A stretch of 64,000 nt of DNA from contig CM054179.1 of NCBI GenBank assembly GCA_028829895.1, forward strand, positions 73,733,663 through 73,797,662, written 5' to 3'. Position numbers and translations under genes: made by a program. This stretch comes from Sinotaia quadrata (Eukaryota > Mollusca > Gastropoda > Architaenioglossa > Viviparidae). Below the pieces are notes generated by a model. The model had not been told where the DNA came from, did not search any database, and saw nothing but the letters and a program-made list of their open reading frames with translations. Position 1 is the first letter of the stretch. Every line of letters begins with the position of its first letter. Shown here piece after piece: positions 24,716-38,300 of this stretch.

Positions 24716-26175
24716 TGAGTTTTACCAATGAAATGAACTATTTTTTATAACGCATGGTCATTGAAATTATTGTTAGTGTTGTCACATGGAAGGAATTTTA
24801 CTTAAGAAAAGTATGATTAAGAAAACATAGTTTATGTGTGTGTATGTGAGAGAGGGAGAGAGTATGTTTGGGTTTGGGGTTGTGTTTTTTTTTGTTGGTG
24901 GGGTCGATCAGAGAGTTGGGAAAAAGGGGAGATATATTTTAAGAATTTTAGCTGGCTATCCTGGTAGATATTGTAGGCCTATAGTTTCGGAAGCAAAACA
25001 GATGTAATGAAATACATGTGGTGAAATGTCATTCAGGTATACTTGCCTTGACCCCTGTGTTCTTTCTTAACTGCTTTACATGGTATCCTGACTCTATTCG
25101 TTATTTATTTAACGCGTGTTCAGCACTTTTACATATTTGGGTCATTGTCTACCTGCGGCCAATATATTAATTTCTTGATGGCAATATAAAGCAGAAACTT
25201 AAACTGTCTTTAAATTAGTAAGGTTCTTCTTTCTTTCTTTTTTTTTTCTTTTTTTTTTTTTTTTGGGGGGGGGGGGGTAGTGATGTTATTTTTTTCCTCA
25301 TCCTTGATAGTTTATCTCAATGACATGATAGGAAGTAGATCCACATCGTGACGTCACATGTTATGTTGCTATGGTGAGAAGTAAGTCTGGCAAATGATCG
25401 AGAGCTTTGAATTCTTTCAAAAAATTGAAATAAATGCATTTATACTAATCTCTGAAAGTTTAAATTTTGCAGTCTTAATTCTAATAATGGGAATTACTCA
25501 TTTCATACGGATTTATTCGTATCTGTGGCTGACCCTGATTCCATTTCAATTGATCTTTAGTTAAGATATTTACTAACTTCCTAAGGCAATGACGGACCAA
25601 GGGGGGGGGGGGGGAAAGTAAAATATCGAACAAATTGTAAGTATGTGGTTGGCCAGCTCACACAGCACTACCCAATAGATAGAGGCGTGTGATTTATACG
25701 AGTAATATAAACTAATTTAGAATTTAACAAATAAATATAGAGTATGCATACTGACAGTCTTCTTTTCAATAGCTAGAGTTTAAATCTGTTGGAAATAGCC
25801 TAAATGGGCTAAATGTAAATCAAATAATTTATTCTATGCCTCTCATTAAGGGCTTCAAATCAGAAGCAGCAAATATATATTAGTTTATAGAATTCTTGTC
25901 TTTTATTCTTAATTAAGAAATTCTAAAGTGCATTTTTTGAATCGATTTTTCAAGTTTTAAGTGATTAGAGAATGTTATCAACGAATATTTTCGAGTTAAT
26001 ATATACGTTGCCATATTGCGAACCCAATCTGTGGCAAACTGGTTACAGACATTAAGTCCTTTGTAATTTTTGTAATCATTAGGTATATTTGAAATTGGAT
26101 GAAAAATTAAGAAGTAGTGATATACATAATACTTCAAATAAAAGATATCCCATTGACAATGAGATATCATCCAAC
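24716..26175. other. intergenic, no gene seen
   Basis: Contains a T-rich/G-run tract at 25224-25277 and a G-run near 25601-25613. No other supported feature. Confidence 0.6.
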
Positions 26176-26407
26176 CAGTGCCGAATTAGCCCAAGGCAGG
26201 GGCCTAGGCTTCGAGCTTCTTTCAGCATCCCCCTATGATCCTCCCCCCTCACAAATTTCACGTTCACCTTCCTACAATTTATTAAAATACTACTACAAAT
26301 GAAGTAATTAATGAAGTAACAAAGAAAATAATATAATTTGGTTGGCCCCTGCTCTTGGCGGGTCACTAGGCTTCAGCCTAGTCAGCCTTGTGAATAATGC
26401 GGCACTG
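26176..26407. mobile_element. hAT-type MITE, 232 bp
   Basis: Terminal inverted repeats begin CAGTGCCG at 26176 and end CGGCACTG at 26407. The inner parts also pair loosely ('cctaggcttcgag' against 'ctaggcttcagcctag'). It is flanked by a perfect 8-bp duplication, CATCCAAC, at 26168-26175 and 26408-26415. Eight-bp duplications and CAGTGCCG-type ends are typical of hAT transposons. It is too short to code for a transposase. Confidence 0.88.
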
Positions 26408-26415
26408 CATCCAAC

Positions 26416-27394
26416 CAAAGCAAAACTCTTCATTTCTTGTGGATCTTCTTCCTCTATTATATTAAACTTAAATATGTTGGCTTCGTACCTCAATCTTTCT
26501 GTCTTCCCCAAATTCAGAATAGTACTTAGTTGCTAAATCTTACACTGTCTCTAATTACTTTTCTTTAATTTCATCATTTAGGCTTACATACGACCTGTTA
26601 CTCAGAAGATTCCAAATTAGCTGCTTATCCAGACTGAATGCAAACTAATGACATTCGTGAAACCCGTCTTTAAAAAAAATAAGTTACATAACTTAGCCGA
26701 AGTACCAAACTGATCTAAACTCCAAAATTAGAAAAGAGCAGCTTTCTGTAATCATCATCACAAATATACCTGTCGATAGCACTAAATCACCAAGTAAAAT
26801 AGTTTTCAGTCCCATTTTCACTTTTCGGAGTGACTATTGCGCAACTGTCAGCTACTTCCGTTCAGCCTGTTGTTCACGTTTCTTTTTGAACCATGACTGA
26901 CTCTTTAGGACGGTAAACGCCAGTATGCAAGCAGTTCTATTTATCTGAGAGGAGGTAGTAAGAAACAAGTCACGCAAACCATTTTTTTAAAGTGAAACGA
27001 AGAACAGGCCATAAGACAAACTTAACTGTAAAGTGTATACGGATTGCAAGAATTGTAGTTTCTGCAAGCGAGATACGCCAACCGCCAAGGATAGACAAGT
27101 ACGTGGCATTTTCACTATTATGCTGTACAATTATTATTTTAAAAAAAGAGTATGTATATTTGATAAATTTATTAAACGATTTATTTTATTTGTTATTTTA
27201 CCAGTAATATTATTTTTAAAGGAGTCTATGTTATATCTACGAATCTATGTGCATAGGGTCTATAATATTATTAATATATACTAATATAGCCTTTTAGGCC
27301 TATATTTATATATATAAATACATGTATATGTATATAATATACCTATCATCTGTCCGTCAGTAATTGTTTTGTCTGTTTCTAATTCTATATCTGT

Positions 27395-27398
<4 letters not shown>
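26416..27398. other. intergenic, no gene seen
   Basis: AT-rich sequence with no supported feature. Confidence 0.55.

Positions 27399-27452
<54 letters not shown>
27399..27452 (+). repeat. (CT)n microsatellite
   Basis: About 27 CT units. Confidence 0.98.
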
Positions 27453-27457
<5 letters not shown>

Positions 27458-28256
27458 CTCAGGGATCCAACAAAAGCTTATGAATGAGCAAGAATAATAA
27501 TATATTGTTTCTTCTGTGTTATTATTTATTCAAACTGTACACTTGTAATTCCTTTTAATATGTTTCATTCTGTAAATATATTTATTTGTTTATGTTGTCA
27601 TTTTGAATAGGATTTATTATAGTTTATACATTTGATATATTTAATTTTCTCTCTGTGTGTAAGAACAGTGTAAGGCATTAAGAGATAAAAATTATCACTT
27701 TCATGATAATCAGCATTTAGTTAAGTCATCATGAACACCACCACTACATAAATGACATATTTAGATCTTAACTATACTACACATAGTGACATACTGATTT
27801 CAATGTCTCCTATAAATAGAGCACACTCATTTCATTACTTGAAAAAAAGAGCTGTATTGAACACCTGGCTATATGTTATACTGTCTTTTGCAGATTATTT
27901 TCTGCCTGAGTTGAAATGACATGAGACTCTTGCATGGAATATTGCAGTCAGTTATCTTTCACTTTCAGTGACTCTAGATCTATTAGATGTGACTCTAGAT
28001 ACAACTTTCCATGCCAACTTGTCAGATTTAGCAGAGTTATTTTTTAAATGTGACATGCTACCACATCTAAAGTGCATTCACATAATTTGATCAGTTTTTA
28101 TCAGTAAATATCAGCAGTGATCATTCTTGATTATCACCATCCACACAATATATCACAATTGTTTCCATTCAATTACATTAACTGAAAATGTGGAATTGAT
28201 AATTTTTCATTCACTGGAGAATGGTTTCTAGGGAACAGAAAAAGTAATGATTTAAA
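27453..28256 (+). other. upstream region and possible 5' UTR of the TRIM-eIF4G gene
   Basis: AT-rich. No clear TATA box or CpG-rich promoter can be assigned, and an upstream non-coding exon is possible. Confidence 0.4.
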
Positions 28257-29342
28257 ATGGCAACACTATGCACCAGAATTACAGACTATGATTGTCTAGT
28301 GTGCAATGATTTCTTTAAAAAGCCTAAGCTGTTAGTGTGTGGCCATGTTCTATGCCGAAACTGCATTGTGTCTTGGCTCCAGTCTAATGCAGAAGCTCTC
28401 TGTCCACTATGTCAGGATACTATGGTAGATATCCAAGGGCTAGTAAGTCAGAGTTTTGAGGAGATTGCTGACACACTTTCCGATGATGTTGCTATGGCAG
28501 AACTGGTGGGGAGTGCAATATTTTTAGGCAAGAAACATGTTTGTTGTCTTCACGTTGATATTATGGCTGTGTCACTTTGCCTTCAATGTAATGATACATT
28601 TTGCCAAGACTGCTCAAATTATCATCGGAACTTGCCTGCAACTCGTCATCATTGTGTGGAAAATCTGGCCACTCTGACTGTTGAGGCGCTTGCTGCCAGT
28701 CACCACTCATCATGTGTGACTCATCCTGATAAATCAGCAGATGTCTTCTGCTCTGCACATCACATACCCATCTGCCACTCATGTGCCTTTCTTGATCACC
28801 GTGAATGCAAAGACTTAACAGATCTGAAGGCAAAGACAGATGAGGTACAAGGACAACTTACCCAGTTTTTAACTATGCTGACAGATACAGAGTTGTCCTT
28901 GAAACACACTGCATGTAAATTAGATCAGCTGGTAATGCAGATTGACAGGAACACACAAATTGAAATTCATACTTTAGAAGAAGCTTTCTCTCACTTGCAA
29001 AAGTTAGTTGAGGTTTCTCGACGACGTCTTTTGGAAGTTGTTCAAAATGTAAATATGCAAACTAAGACAAGGGTAAATGTTGTAAAAGAAAATTTGATCA
29101 AGCATCAGAAAAGGGCATTGTCACACAGATTTTTAGTACAGCGCATGCAAAAGATTGCTTCTGATTTCAAACTCTTTGACATGATTTCAAATCTTAAGAA
29201 ATTCATTGATAACCTTAATTTGGTTGCTTGCATACCATCAGAATTAGAGTCTGCTTTGTGTACAAAGCTAGCAGTTGATCCAGAGATGCTTAACTTTCTT
29301 GAACAAAGCCTAAATCATCTCAGAATGGTACCTGTTTCAAAG
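28257..29342 (+). CDS. RING, double B-box and coiled-coil exon (TRIM-type N-terminus)
   Basis: ATG at 28257 in a good context (aaaATGG). RING: C13, C16, C28, H30, C33, C36, C49, C52, a full C3HC4 set. B-box 1 spans about 96-132; B-box 2 is C153, H156, C165, H168, C173, C176, H181, C184. A helical, charged region from about 190 to 300 suits the TRIM coiled coil used for dimerisation. The exon ends at AAG|GTGAGT (donor 29343) in phase 0. Reading on would add only 15 residues to a stop at 29388-29390, with no AATAAA close by, so the donor is probably used. Confidence 0.88.
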
Positions 29343-32300
29343 GTGAGTAGCCAAGGTAAAGTTCTTTGCATACCAATTTTTACTAGTTGAGTTTTCTTAA
29401 TTTGAATTATCACTGTTAATATTGAAAAAATCTATCTACCTGTCTGTCTCTATCTATCCACCCATATATCTATGCATCTGTTTTTATTTGTCAGTCTCTC
29501 TATTTGTATTTTAATCTGTTCATATTATGAAGTATTCATTCATCTGCCATCATTCCTTCAATCCATTTATCCAAATTATTAACCCTCCAGACAGTCTTTG
29601 ATCTGCTCTTTCTAGATTCAGTATTAGGTGAAATCAACTAAAGCTGGAAGCAGACATTGAACCAAAAATAATCACTCACAAGTTTGTAAGAAAGAAATTT
29701 GTTGAATTACTGTATCAACAATTCATATGTTAAAACTTTGGATTATAGTTAGCTAAAAATTCTTGTACATATATGTAATCTTTAGATTATAGTAAGCTAA
29801 TGATTTACATGCACACACACACACACATACACACACACACACACGCACGCACGCAAGCATGCACGCACACGCACATGCACACACACATCTTTAGATTATT
29901 GTTAACCACCTTTTAAAAACGTGCACCAAAACATGTGAAAACCATACTGAGGCTGAAGAATTAATTTCAGTATAACAGTTATTATAATGAAAACTTTAAC
30001 TTTCCTTGTGCCATGAATCATTTGAATATTGCATTGAAATTTGAATGCTCACTAGTTCCAACCAAACCCATTAGAGACATATGATTATTAATTTACATTG
30101 TATAACAATTCACATTTGTATAATAATTAGTTTGTGTATGAGGATATACAAATTTTATTTTACAGCAAAGAGTTTTGGGTTTTTTTGCATTAGGCATTGA
30201 CTTACTGTTATAATCTAATGAAGTTTTGTTTCTTGCATTAGATTTACTATTATAATCTAATGAAGTTTTCTTTCTTGCAGTAGGCATTGACTTACTATTA
30301 TAATCTAATGAAGTTTTAAATGAGTTCGGTATAAGTATTTCAAATAATAATTATTTATATATTGTTTGGTGAATACAGAATAAATCATTTTCATATGCCT
30401 TCTGTTTATGAATAATATTAATAATGTAACAGATAATATCATGGTTAGCTTTCAAAATTAATATTGGATTGCTTATGCACTCAAACATTATGGATCTTTG
30501 CATTAATAAATTCTGATATATGCTGAATACAATTTTAAAATTATTATTTTAAAAGGCTTACTTTTGCTCTATGCATTTCATCCAAATGATATAACCAACT
30601 TGAAGAGCACAGTTGGAATAATTGTTTACTAATTTCTAAATTACATTATTCTGTCATGCCGTACTAAATACTGCTCTTTGTCACTCCGACTTTGGGCTGT
30701 AGTGCATTAATTACAGGTTAACAACAGGATGTATCATGCATCATGTTTCTTTGGGGCAAGTGTGCACAATAATCGGGCTTCTGGAAAGGGTAACTCTGAG
30801 GCAGAGTAAGCATTTGAAACAGAAGAGGATATATATATATATATATATATATAGTGATGATTTTTAACAATCAGGCTCAGATATAAATCAGACTATGATA
30901 TTACATTTTTGCACTCTTAATAGCCTTTCATTCCTTACTAGAAAACAGCGGTAATCTTTATGACCTGGACAAGGGAAATTAAAATTCAAGATTTTTGTTA
31001 ATCATTATTGTTTAATTTTATTAAAATATTTATAGTTAAATGAATTAATAACATTCACAGTACATATTCACTTGTATCATTTTACAAAGGACACAAAAGA
31101 AAAATCACCAGAAGTAGAATTGGATGAAACGATGGCTCAGATTAATACTGCAAACTCTGGTAAAGAGCTCATGTTGATGACAAAATCAACCTTCACTGAG
31201 ATAGAATCCAAGATGGCATCAACAGTTATATCTGCAGAATCAGTTAGTATTGTATGATAATTGCATGCAAGTTTATTTCTGGTGGAAAATAAATAAAATT
31301 AAGAAGAAATGTATTCGTGAAGCCCTTTGAACCTTGTGCTGAGTGTTATGAGAATATAATAGCTAAGTTCCTATTAGTTAGATAAGACTTTAAACCAGTA
31401 TCTCAGTTAAAGGCAATTAGGTGTAGGATTTGGGCTTATAATACTCATCATAGATTAGAACTGAACTTATTTAGAAAAAAAAACATTAGCTAATGGTTAA
31501 TAGCTAATGGATGATTATGAAGTTTGACTTTCAGTACACAGATAATATGAAATGTTGAAATGTTGTTACATTTTGCATATTGATCCAGACTGCTGACTCA
31601 CCAAAAAGGAAAAAGAGAAGTGGAAGAAGAAACGCAAAGGCAAAACCACTCAAGAAATGTGAAATAAGTGAACCGCTTGAGAAAAATGAAATTCCTAAAC
31701 TGCTTGTGGAACCTGAAATAAGTGACCCCCTTCAGAAATGTGAAACAAGTGAACTGCTTGGAAATTGTGAAACAAGTAAACCACTTGAAGAATGTGACAA
31801 ACGTGAACCACTTGAAAAATGTGACAAAAGTGAACTGCTTGAAAAGTGTTACAAAAGTGAACTGCTTGAAAAATGTGACAAAAGTGAACCACTTGAAGTA
31901 ATTGCCACTACTGTCAAGTCCAGCGAGAACACTAACAGTAGAAACAAGAAATATATTTACAACGAAGGCAAGTGATTACTATATATGTTATTTTATTTCA
32001 CTTAATGATTAATAGCTTTACTGCATTGTAAATGTACTTGCACATGAGTATCATTATGGTACAAGTGCTTTAGTAAACTTATGTAAGTTGACATATTTAT
32101 CCTGTCTTGTTACTCACTTTTACAGGTCAGTGGTCGCCAGTCAACCCTGAAAGAAAAAGGCAGTATGACAGAGATTTTCTGATCATGCTGCGAGGAAATC
32201 CACAGTCGTGTATATGGCCAGCATACTTGGAAAAAGTTCCAGAACTTGACCTTAATAAAATAGTGAGAAATAATCTATTGAGTTGTATTTTGGCTGAATA

Positions 32301-35300
32301 ATGCTAATTGAATTGATAAGCCAAGTGGTTTTATTTAATATTGATTGATCATTAAAGGTATTAAGGTAATTAACATCCGATACAAGCCTTAGAATGAAAA
32401 AGGATTAATTGAGGATGAAACTTTTTATAAACTCATTTTAAATAATGTTTTTCATTAATTTTAATCTTTGTAGTTTCATAAGAGATTGAGAAATATAGTA
32501 AGTCTTTGTTTAGCATCATCTCGGTTAATTGTTCTTTTAGTTACTATTCTGGAAATTATTAAATACCAGATGCTGTACAGAGTTTAGTAATTATTTTCCC
32601 TATTTCACTATTACATCATTGTCCAATCATCCTTTATTTTTATATTGTTCCATGTTGTCCCTAATATTGCCATCATTTTGCACCAATCTAACAGTTGGAT
32701 GTTGTTACCTGTTGTCTATGACACATTGTCTCATATTTCTGATATTCTTGAACAGTACAGTCCAGAAATTACAATTTGTAATTAAAAAAACATTGTGTTA
32801 ACTCACTTAAATGTTTGGCACTTCATGTGAACAAAGGAAGCAAAGCTAATCTATCTGTTTTTTCTATTTATTTTTAGATAAATTAATCTGCTTATCATTG
32901 TTTCATTGACCATCTTAAATTTTAAGAAGTTAATCTTGTTGTTAACTGATGACCTACTGTAACTTCTTTTTTGTTAACTGAGGACTTACTGTAACTTCTT
33001 TTCTGTTATGTGAGGACTTACTCAAACTTCTTTTTTGTTAACTGAAAACTTATGTAACTTGTGTATTCTTTTGCTAAGTGAGGACTTATTATGACTTGTG
33101 TCTTTTGTTCACTGAGGACTTATTTTGTCTTCTATCATTTTATATATGGTTGTTTATGAGTTATTTTTTTTACCCCATTTTATTTGTTGTTGTTGTTTTA
33201 GTTGAGTGAATTTGTTCTTTTTACAGAACATTCCATCCAATTGGAAGCACAGTACAATTTAAAATAACTCGATAGATTACTATCATGAACAAACAAATGA
33301 TAACAAAATTAGTTTTAAACATTTCTTAAGCTCTTTATTTTCTCCTCAACAATACAGTTTTAAAGATTATGAGTTGTGTGGTGTTCGAGAGATGATTATA
33401 CATTAAAATGAGAGTTACTACATGCAAAAGACCCTTAGTATTTTTTTTGAAGATTATATTTCTAGTGATATTCATCACATGAAATCCACAAATATGCAAA
33501 CATGTACCATATGAAAAATGGTAGTCAAGCTCCAGGATCCAATTTTGATGTATTTTTTCTTCTTCTTTCTGAACACATTCTGATGGTGGTTTGCAGTCAA
33601 GTCAATCAATTTACACTGAAATATGCTAGGAAACAAACGCACAAAACTGAATATGTCAGAGGAAAAGAACAAAGGAAGTACATGTACATGGAATGCAGAA
33701 GAACAAAAGAAGTGAATGGTGTGCAAAAGAACAAAGAAAATGTAAGGTGTGCAAAAAGAACAAAAGAAAATATCTGGTGTGCAAAGAACAAAAAAATGTA
33801 TAGTGTGCAAAAGAGCAAAGGAAATGTATGGTGTGCAAAAGAACAAAGGAAATTATGATGTGCTAAGAACAAGGGAAAGGCATGGTGTGCAAAAGAAATG
33901 CATGGTATACAAAAGAACAAAGAAAAGGCATGGTGTTCAAAAGAACAAAGAAAATGTAAGGTGTGCAAAAAGAACAAAAAAAATATCTGGTGTGCAAAGA
34001 ACAAAAAATGTATAGTGTGCAAAAGAGCAAAGGAAATTTATGGTGTGCAAAAGAACAAAGGAAATTATGGTGTGCTAAGAACAAGGGAAAGGCATGGTGT
34101 GCAAAAGAACAAAAGAAATGCATGGTATACAAAAGAACAAAGAAAAGGCATGGTGTTCAAAAGAACAAAAGAAATGCATGGTATACAAAAGAACAAAGAA
34201 AAGGCATGTTGTGCAAAGGAACTGCATGGTGTTCAAAAGAACTAAGAAAGTGCATGGTGTGCAGAAGAACACTGGAAAGGCATGGTGTACAAAAGAACAA
34301 AGGAACTGCATGGTGTACAAAAGAACAAAGGAACTGCATGGTGTGCAAAGAACAAAGTAAAGACATGGTGTGCAAAAGATAAAAGAAAGGTATAGTATGC
34401 AAAGAAAAAGGAACTGCATGGTGTGCAAAGAACAAAGTAAAGACATGGTGTGCAAAAGATAAATGAAAAGTATAGTATGCAAAGAAACAGGAAGTGCATG
34501 GTGTGCAAAACAAATGGCTTACCATGTGCTGAATTCCAGAAGAAACAATTTGTTGAATAGCAACTGCCTAGTCATATTCTGTATTTGTGCACACAGTTAA
34601 CTGTCACTAAAACCTTGGCGAAAAGAAAAAATTCAGTGGAAAGTTAAATTGCATAGACAAAATATTGCTGGCTACTATATTGTTGCCTGTCTCTGTTCTT
34701 TGCTGTGTGAAAGCAGATCCTGACACCAGTCTCATATTAAATGGCTGCACCCCTAACCATAGATATATAGAATTGATCCCCACTAATATGAAACAGATAC
34801 ACAAACAACTTGGAGAGTATGTAATAATGATAATGACTTTATAGTATATTTGTACTTATAAATGCTCCAAGCACTTAATAAATATATATCAAAAATTTTC
34901 TTAAGTTTTAAATCGTGTAATTTATTACTTATCATCCAAAACTTGTCATCAAAATCACAATCCCTCTTTGCCAGATAGCGGATATGATTATGTTTGGGCA
35001 ATGATTCATACTGTTGAGTGCATAAACAAGCGGTAGGAAACAAGCTGATGATTTCTAACAGTGGACAAGGATTGCATATACAGAATCTGGTTCAAGAATG
35101 GAGGTCTTTGAGATGCCATGTCAAAAATTATCTTGGCTGGAATGTTTACCATTTACTGGCACAGTTAGATTTCTTTAGGGCAGACATGATCAAAGAGTAC
35201 CATGGAAGCCAAAAAACATGCTGAGGACAAAAAGTGCAACATATCATGGTCAAATGATGTGAACTGAATTTTTTTTTCATCACCCAAGCAGAGAGAATGT

Positions 35301-38300
35301 TGTGTCATTAACAACTTTTAAACTGATTGAAAATTGCTGAAAAGACTATTGAAATGAAACAACTTTGCCATGATGTATGACAAAAAAAATGATAGATTAA
35401 TGGCTGGACAACAGTTTTCAAGTCATTAGGGCCAAGAGTTTTTGTTTTTTGTTTTTAAATTAGGCTTTGCAATAGTTGCTATAAAAATGATAGAAAAATT
35501 TGTCTTATAATTTAAGTATTTCTTATGAAGTCAGAACATATAATATAGAACAGTTTACTCCAGCACCATTGTCAGAATAGGGTCAAGTTCACATGACCTT
35601 GGAATTGCTCATAGGAAATCCATAGATACTGGCTGAATTGTGAAAGGTAATTGTTGAAGCTGTGTGTAAGGAAATGACTTGTAACTTGGTAGGTAACTTG
35701 CTTCTGACAAGATAATCTCTAATAATTTCTACCTTGATGCAGGCAAAATTGCAACTTGATCTGTAAGACTGTGCAGACCTTGTGGTAGGAAGTGGTTAAA
35801 AATAATTCCTATACGTGAGTAAGCAGATACAATCATGTAAAAATTAAGATTATAGATATCTACTCTATATAGTAAATAAATCTATCTTTATTACATATCT
35901 TCTGTACCTTGAATAGTTACACCAACTAAGGTACACAACTTTGAAATAGAATATGTTTCGATGTTGGTGTGGAAGAAGCTACAATGGGCAAATAGATAGA
36001 AAGATAAATATAAGGGTAGATTGATTGATTGTTTTTAATTTTTAAATACATTTATTAAAAATTAAAACTGCTTTCTTGCTGTGGACAGATTGCTGTGGGC
36101 GAGGAGCAGTTCAGCACAAAACTTTGTTAAACCTCAGTGTTCATCTGCACAAAGCAGAAAATCCTTACAAACCGCGAATCCTGTTACACACTGCAGACAA
36201 TGACCAGATGAAGAACGAAGTTAGTTTTTTTTCTTTCTTTAAATTTTTTCCTTAAATTTATTTTTCTGTGAAAAAAAAATAATTCAAAACTGATATATCA
36301 CACATTCATTAAACTAATCTATTCTGATGTATATATCTAGCTCAAAGACTGATTTGACTATACTACTCTGATGTATATTTCTGATGAAAATAAGTATCTG
36401 ATCTATATAAATATATATATAAAATCATGATTCACTACATGCTTAAAATTTAGTCTTTTTATTTGTTTGATTTTGAAATTCAAAACTTTTAACATTTCTA
36501 GTCTTAAAAGCTTCAATAACTTCAAGGCTAGAAAACAGCTAATGTACATTTGTAGTTGTATACATTGTCTCTGTTCTCTCTCTTTTTTAAAAAATGTTTT
36601 CTTTCTTGCTTCACAAAATAAATGTAATTTTACATTTTATCTCTCTTCCTCATAATACAAATTTATCATAACTGGCAGGGCAGTTTCAAAGATTAGCAAT
36701 AATATGTTCATGGAGTTTTTTAATTATTATTTTTTTTAATTAGGAATTGTTTCATTTGTAAAATTAACTAACATCTCTAGGCTATTTGTATTTTGGCTGA
36801 ATAATGCTAATTGAATTGATAAGCTGAGTGGTTTTATTTAATTAACTAACTGTACTCAGTGATTGGTTTTGTTAATTAGCTAACTACTCTAAATGATGGA
36901 CTGTGTTAATTGACTGAATGCTAATAAATGATAGCTGTATTCAATAAGAGTTGTGCTAATTGGTGGAACTCTGCTAATCAAGTGGTTGTTTTAATTGATT
37001 GTTTTTGCTATCTTTTTAGTAGCTCTACTAATTGATTGGCTGTACTAAGTGGCTTTCTTAATTGTGTGGCTGTACTATGTGAGCAGTTATATCAAATGAG
37101 TGACTATTAATTGAATAGTTAGTCTACTTGAGTGGCTATTCTAGGTGAGTGACTTTGATAAATAAGTGGTTTGAGGGGCTGCTGTTGTTGAGGACTTTTA
37201 CTAATTATTGGCCAAGCTAAATGAGTGGCATTAACTAAATGGATATTGTACTAATTATTGGCCATGCTGAGGGGTGTTAACTAAATGGGCATTGTACTAA
37301 TTATTGGCCAGGCTAAGTGGTAGCATTAGCTAAATGGATGATGTACTAATTATTGGCCAGGCTAAAGGAGTGGTGTTAGCTAAATGGGCATTGTACTAAT
37401 TATTGGCCATGCTAAGGCAGTGACATTAGCTAAATGGGTGTTGTACATAATTCAATGGTTGACTCTCTCCTTGTTAGAACAAACAGCCACATCCTGATGA
37501 GAAAAACCAAGATTCCACAAAATAAATAAATATTTTTGTGCATACATTAAAAATAAAATTTAAATGCAAATTAATGAAAGTTTGTAAAATTATATTATTT
37601 TTCTTCATGCATTTACTTTCAGACACTCTACAGACAATTTAGAGCCATTTTGAACAAGCTTACTCGAATGAAATTCTCCACCCTTGTGCAAAAGGCACTG
37701 ATGCTGGAAATTTATACAGAAGAGAGAATGCAAGGAATTACTCATCTTTTATATGAAAAAGTACATTTTATTTTCTCATATATTTTTTTTTTGTGACATA
37801 GCAGTTTTTTTTTCATCTATGTGAAAAATCTTTTTTAATTCTTTGTAGGCCTATTATGAGTATAAATAAATGATCTCACATATAAGTCATGGTGTTCTTG
37901 TTTGCAAGCATTACTCTCAGTTATTGCTCTTTTCCTTCAACTGACAATGATTTCTTGCATTTTAAAACAAAATAGGGGGTTGTGGATTTAAATATAGACA
38001 TATTTTTTTACCTGATTATTATAAAACTCAACACTGCTAAGTCCTTGTTATTATATCAAATAAATATTTTGTCAAAAATGCTTTGAATACATCATTATTG
38101 ATGTTATTAACATATCAGTTATTTTTAATAGCCTTGCTTTTATTTAGTGGTGACATGTAAACAGTGGAGTAGATTTTCTTAAAATTACTTGAAATGAAAG
38201 ATAGTTTATGTGACACAACACCATCCCAGTTATGATTATCATTATTATTAATTATCCATAACTAATTACAAGTGATGAGAATCTCAATTTATGTTATTAA

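Larger units (their letters stand above)
32263..36088 (+). other. intron(s) of the eIF4G-like gene, possibly hiding one small exon
   Basis: Contains a 34-bp tandem repeat (32935-33135) and a large minisatellite (33661-34512). No convincing exon is seen. If the next exon starts at 36089, one exon of 1 (mod 3) length must lie here; if it starts at 36115, none is needed. Confidence 0.5.

Noticed and set aside
33475..34525. Many long overlapping open frames on both strands (Lys/Gln-rich on +, Phe/His/Cys-rich on -)
   Set aside because: They are by-products of a minisatellite whose units contain no stops; the peptides only echo the repeat.
34783..35224. Open frames at 34783-35043 (-) and 35018-35224 (+) as the missing pre-MIF4G exon
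   Set aside because: No in-phase splice sites and no resemblance to eIF4G in this region.
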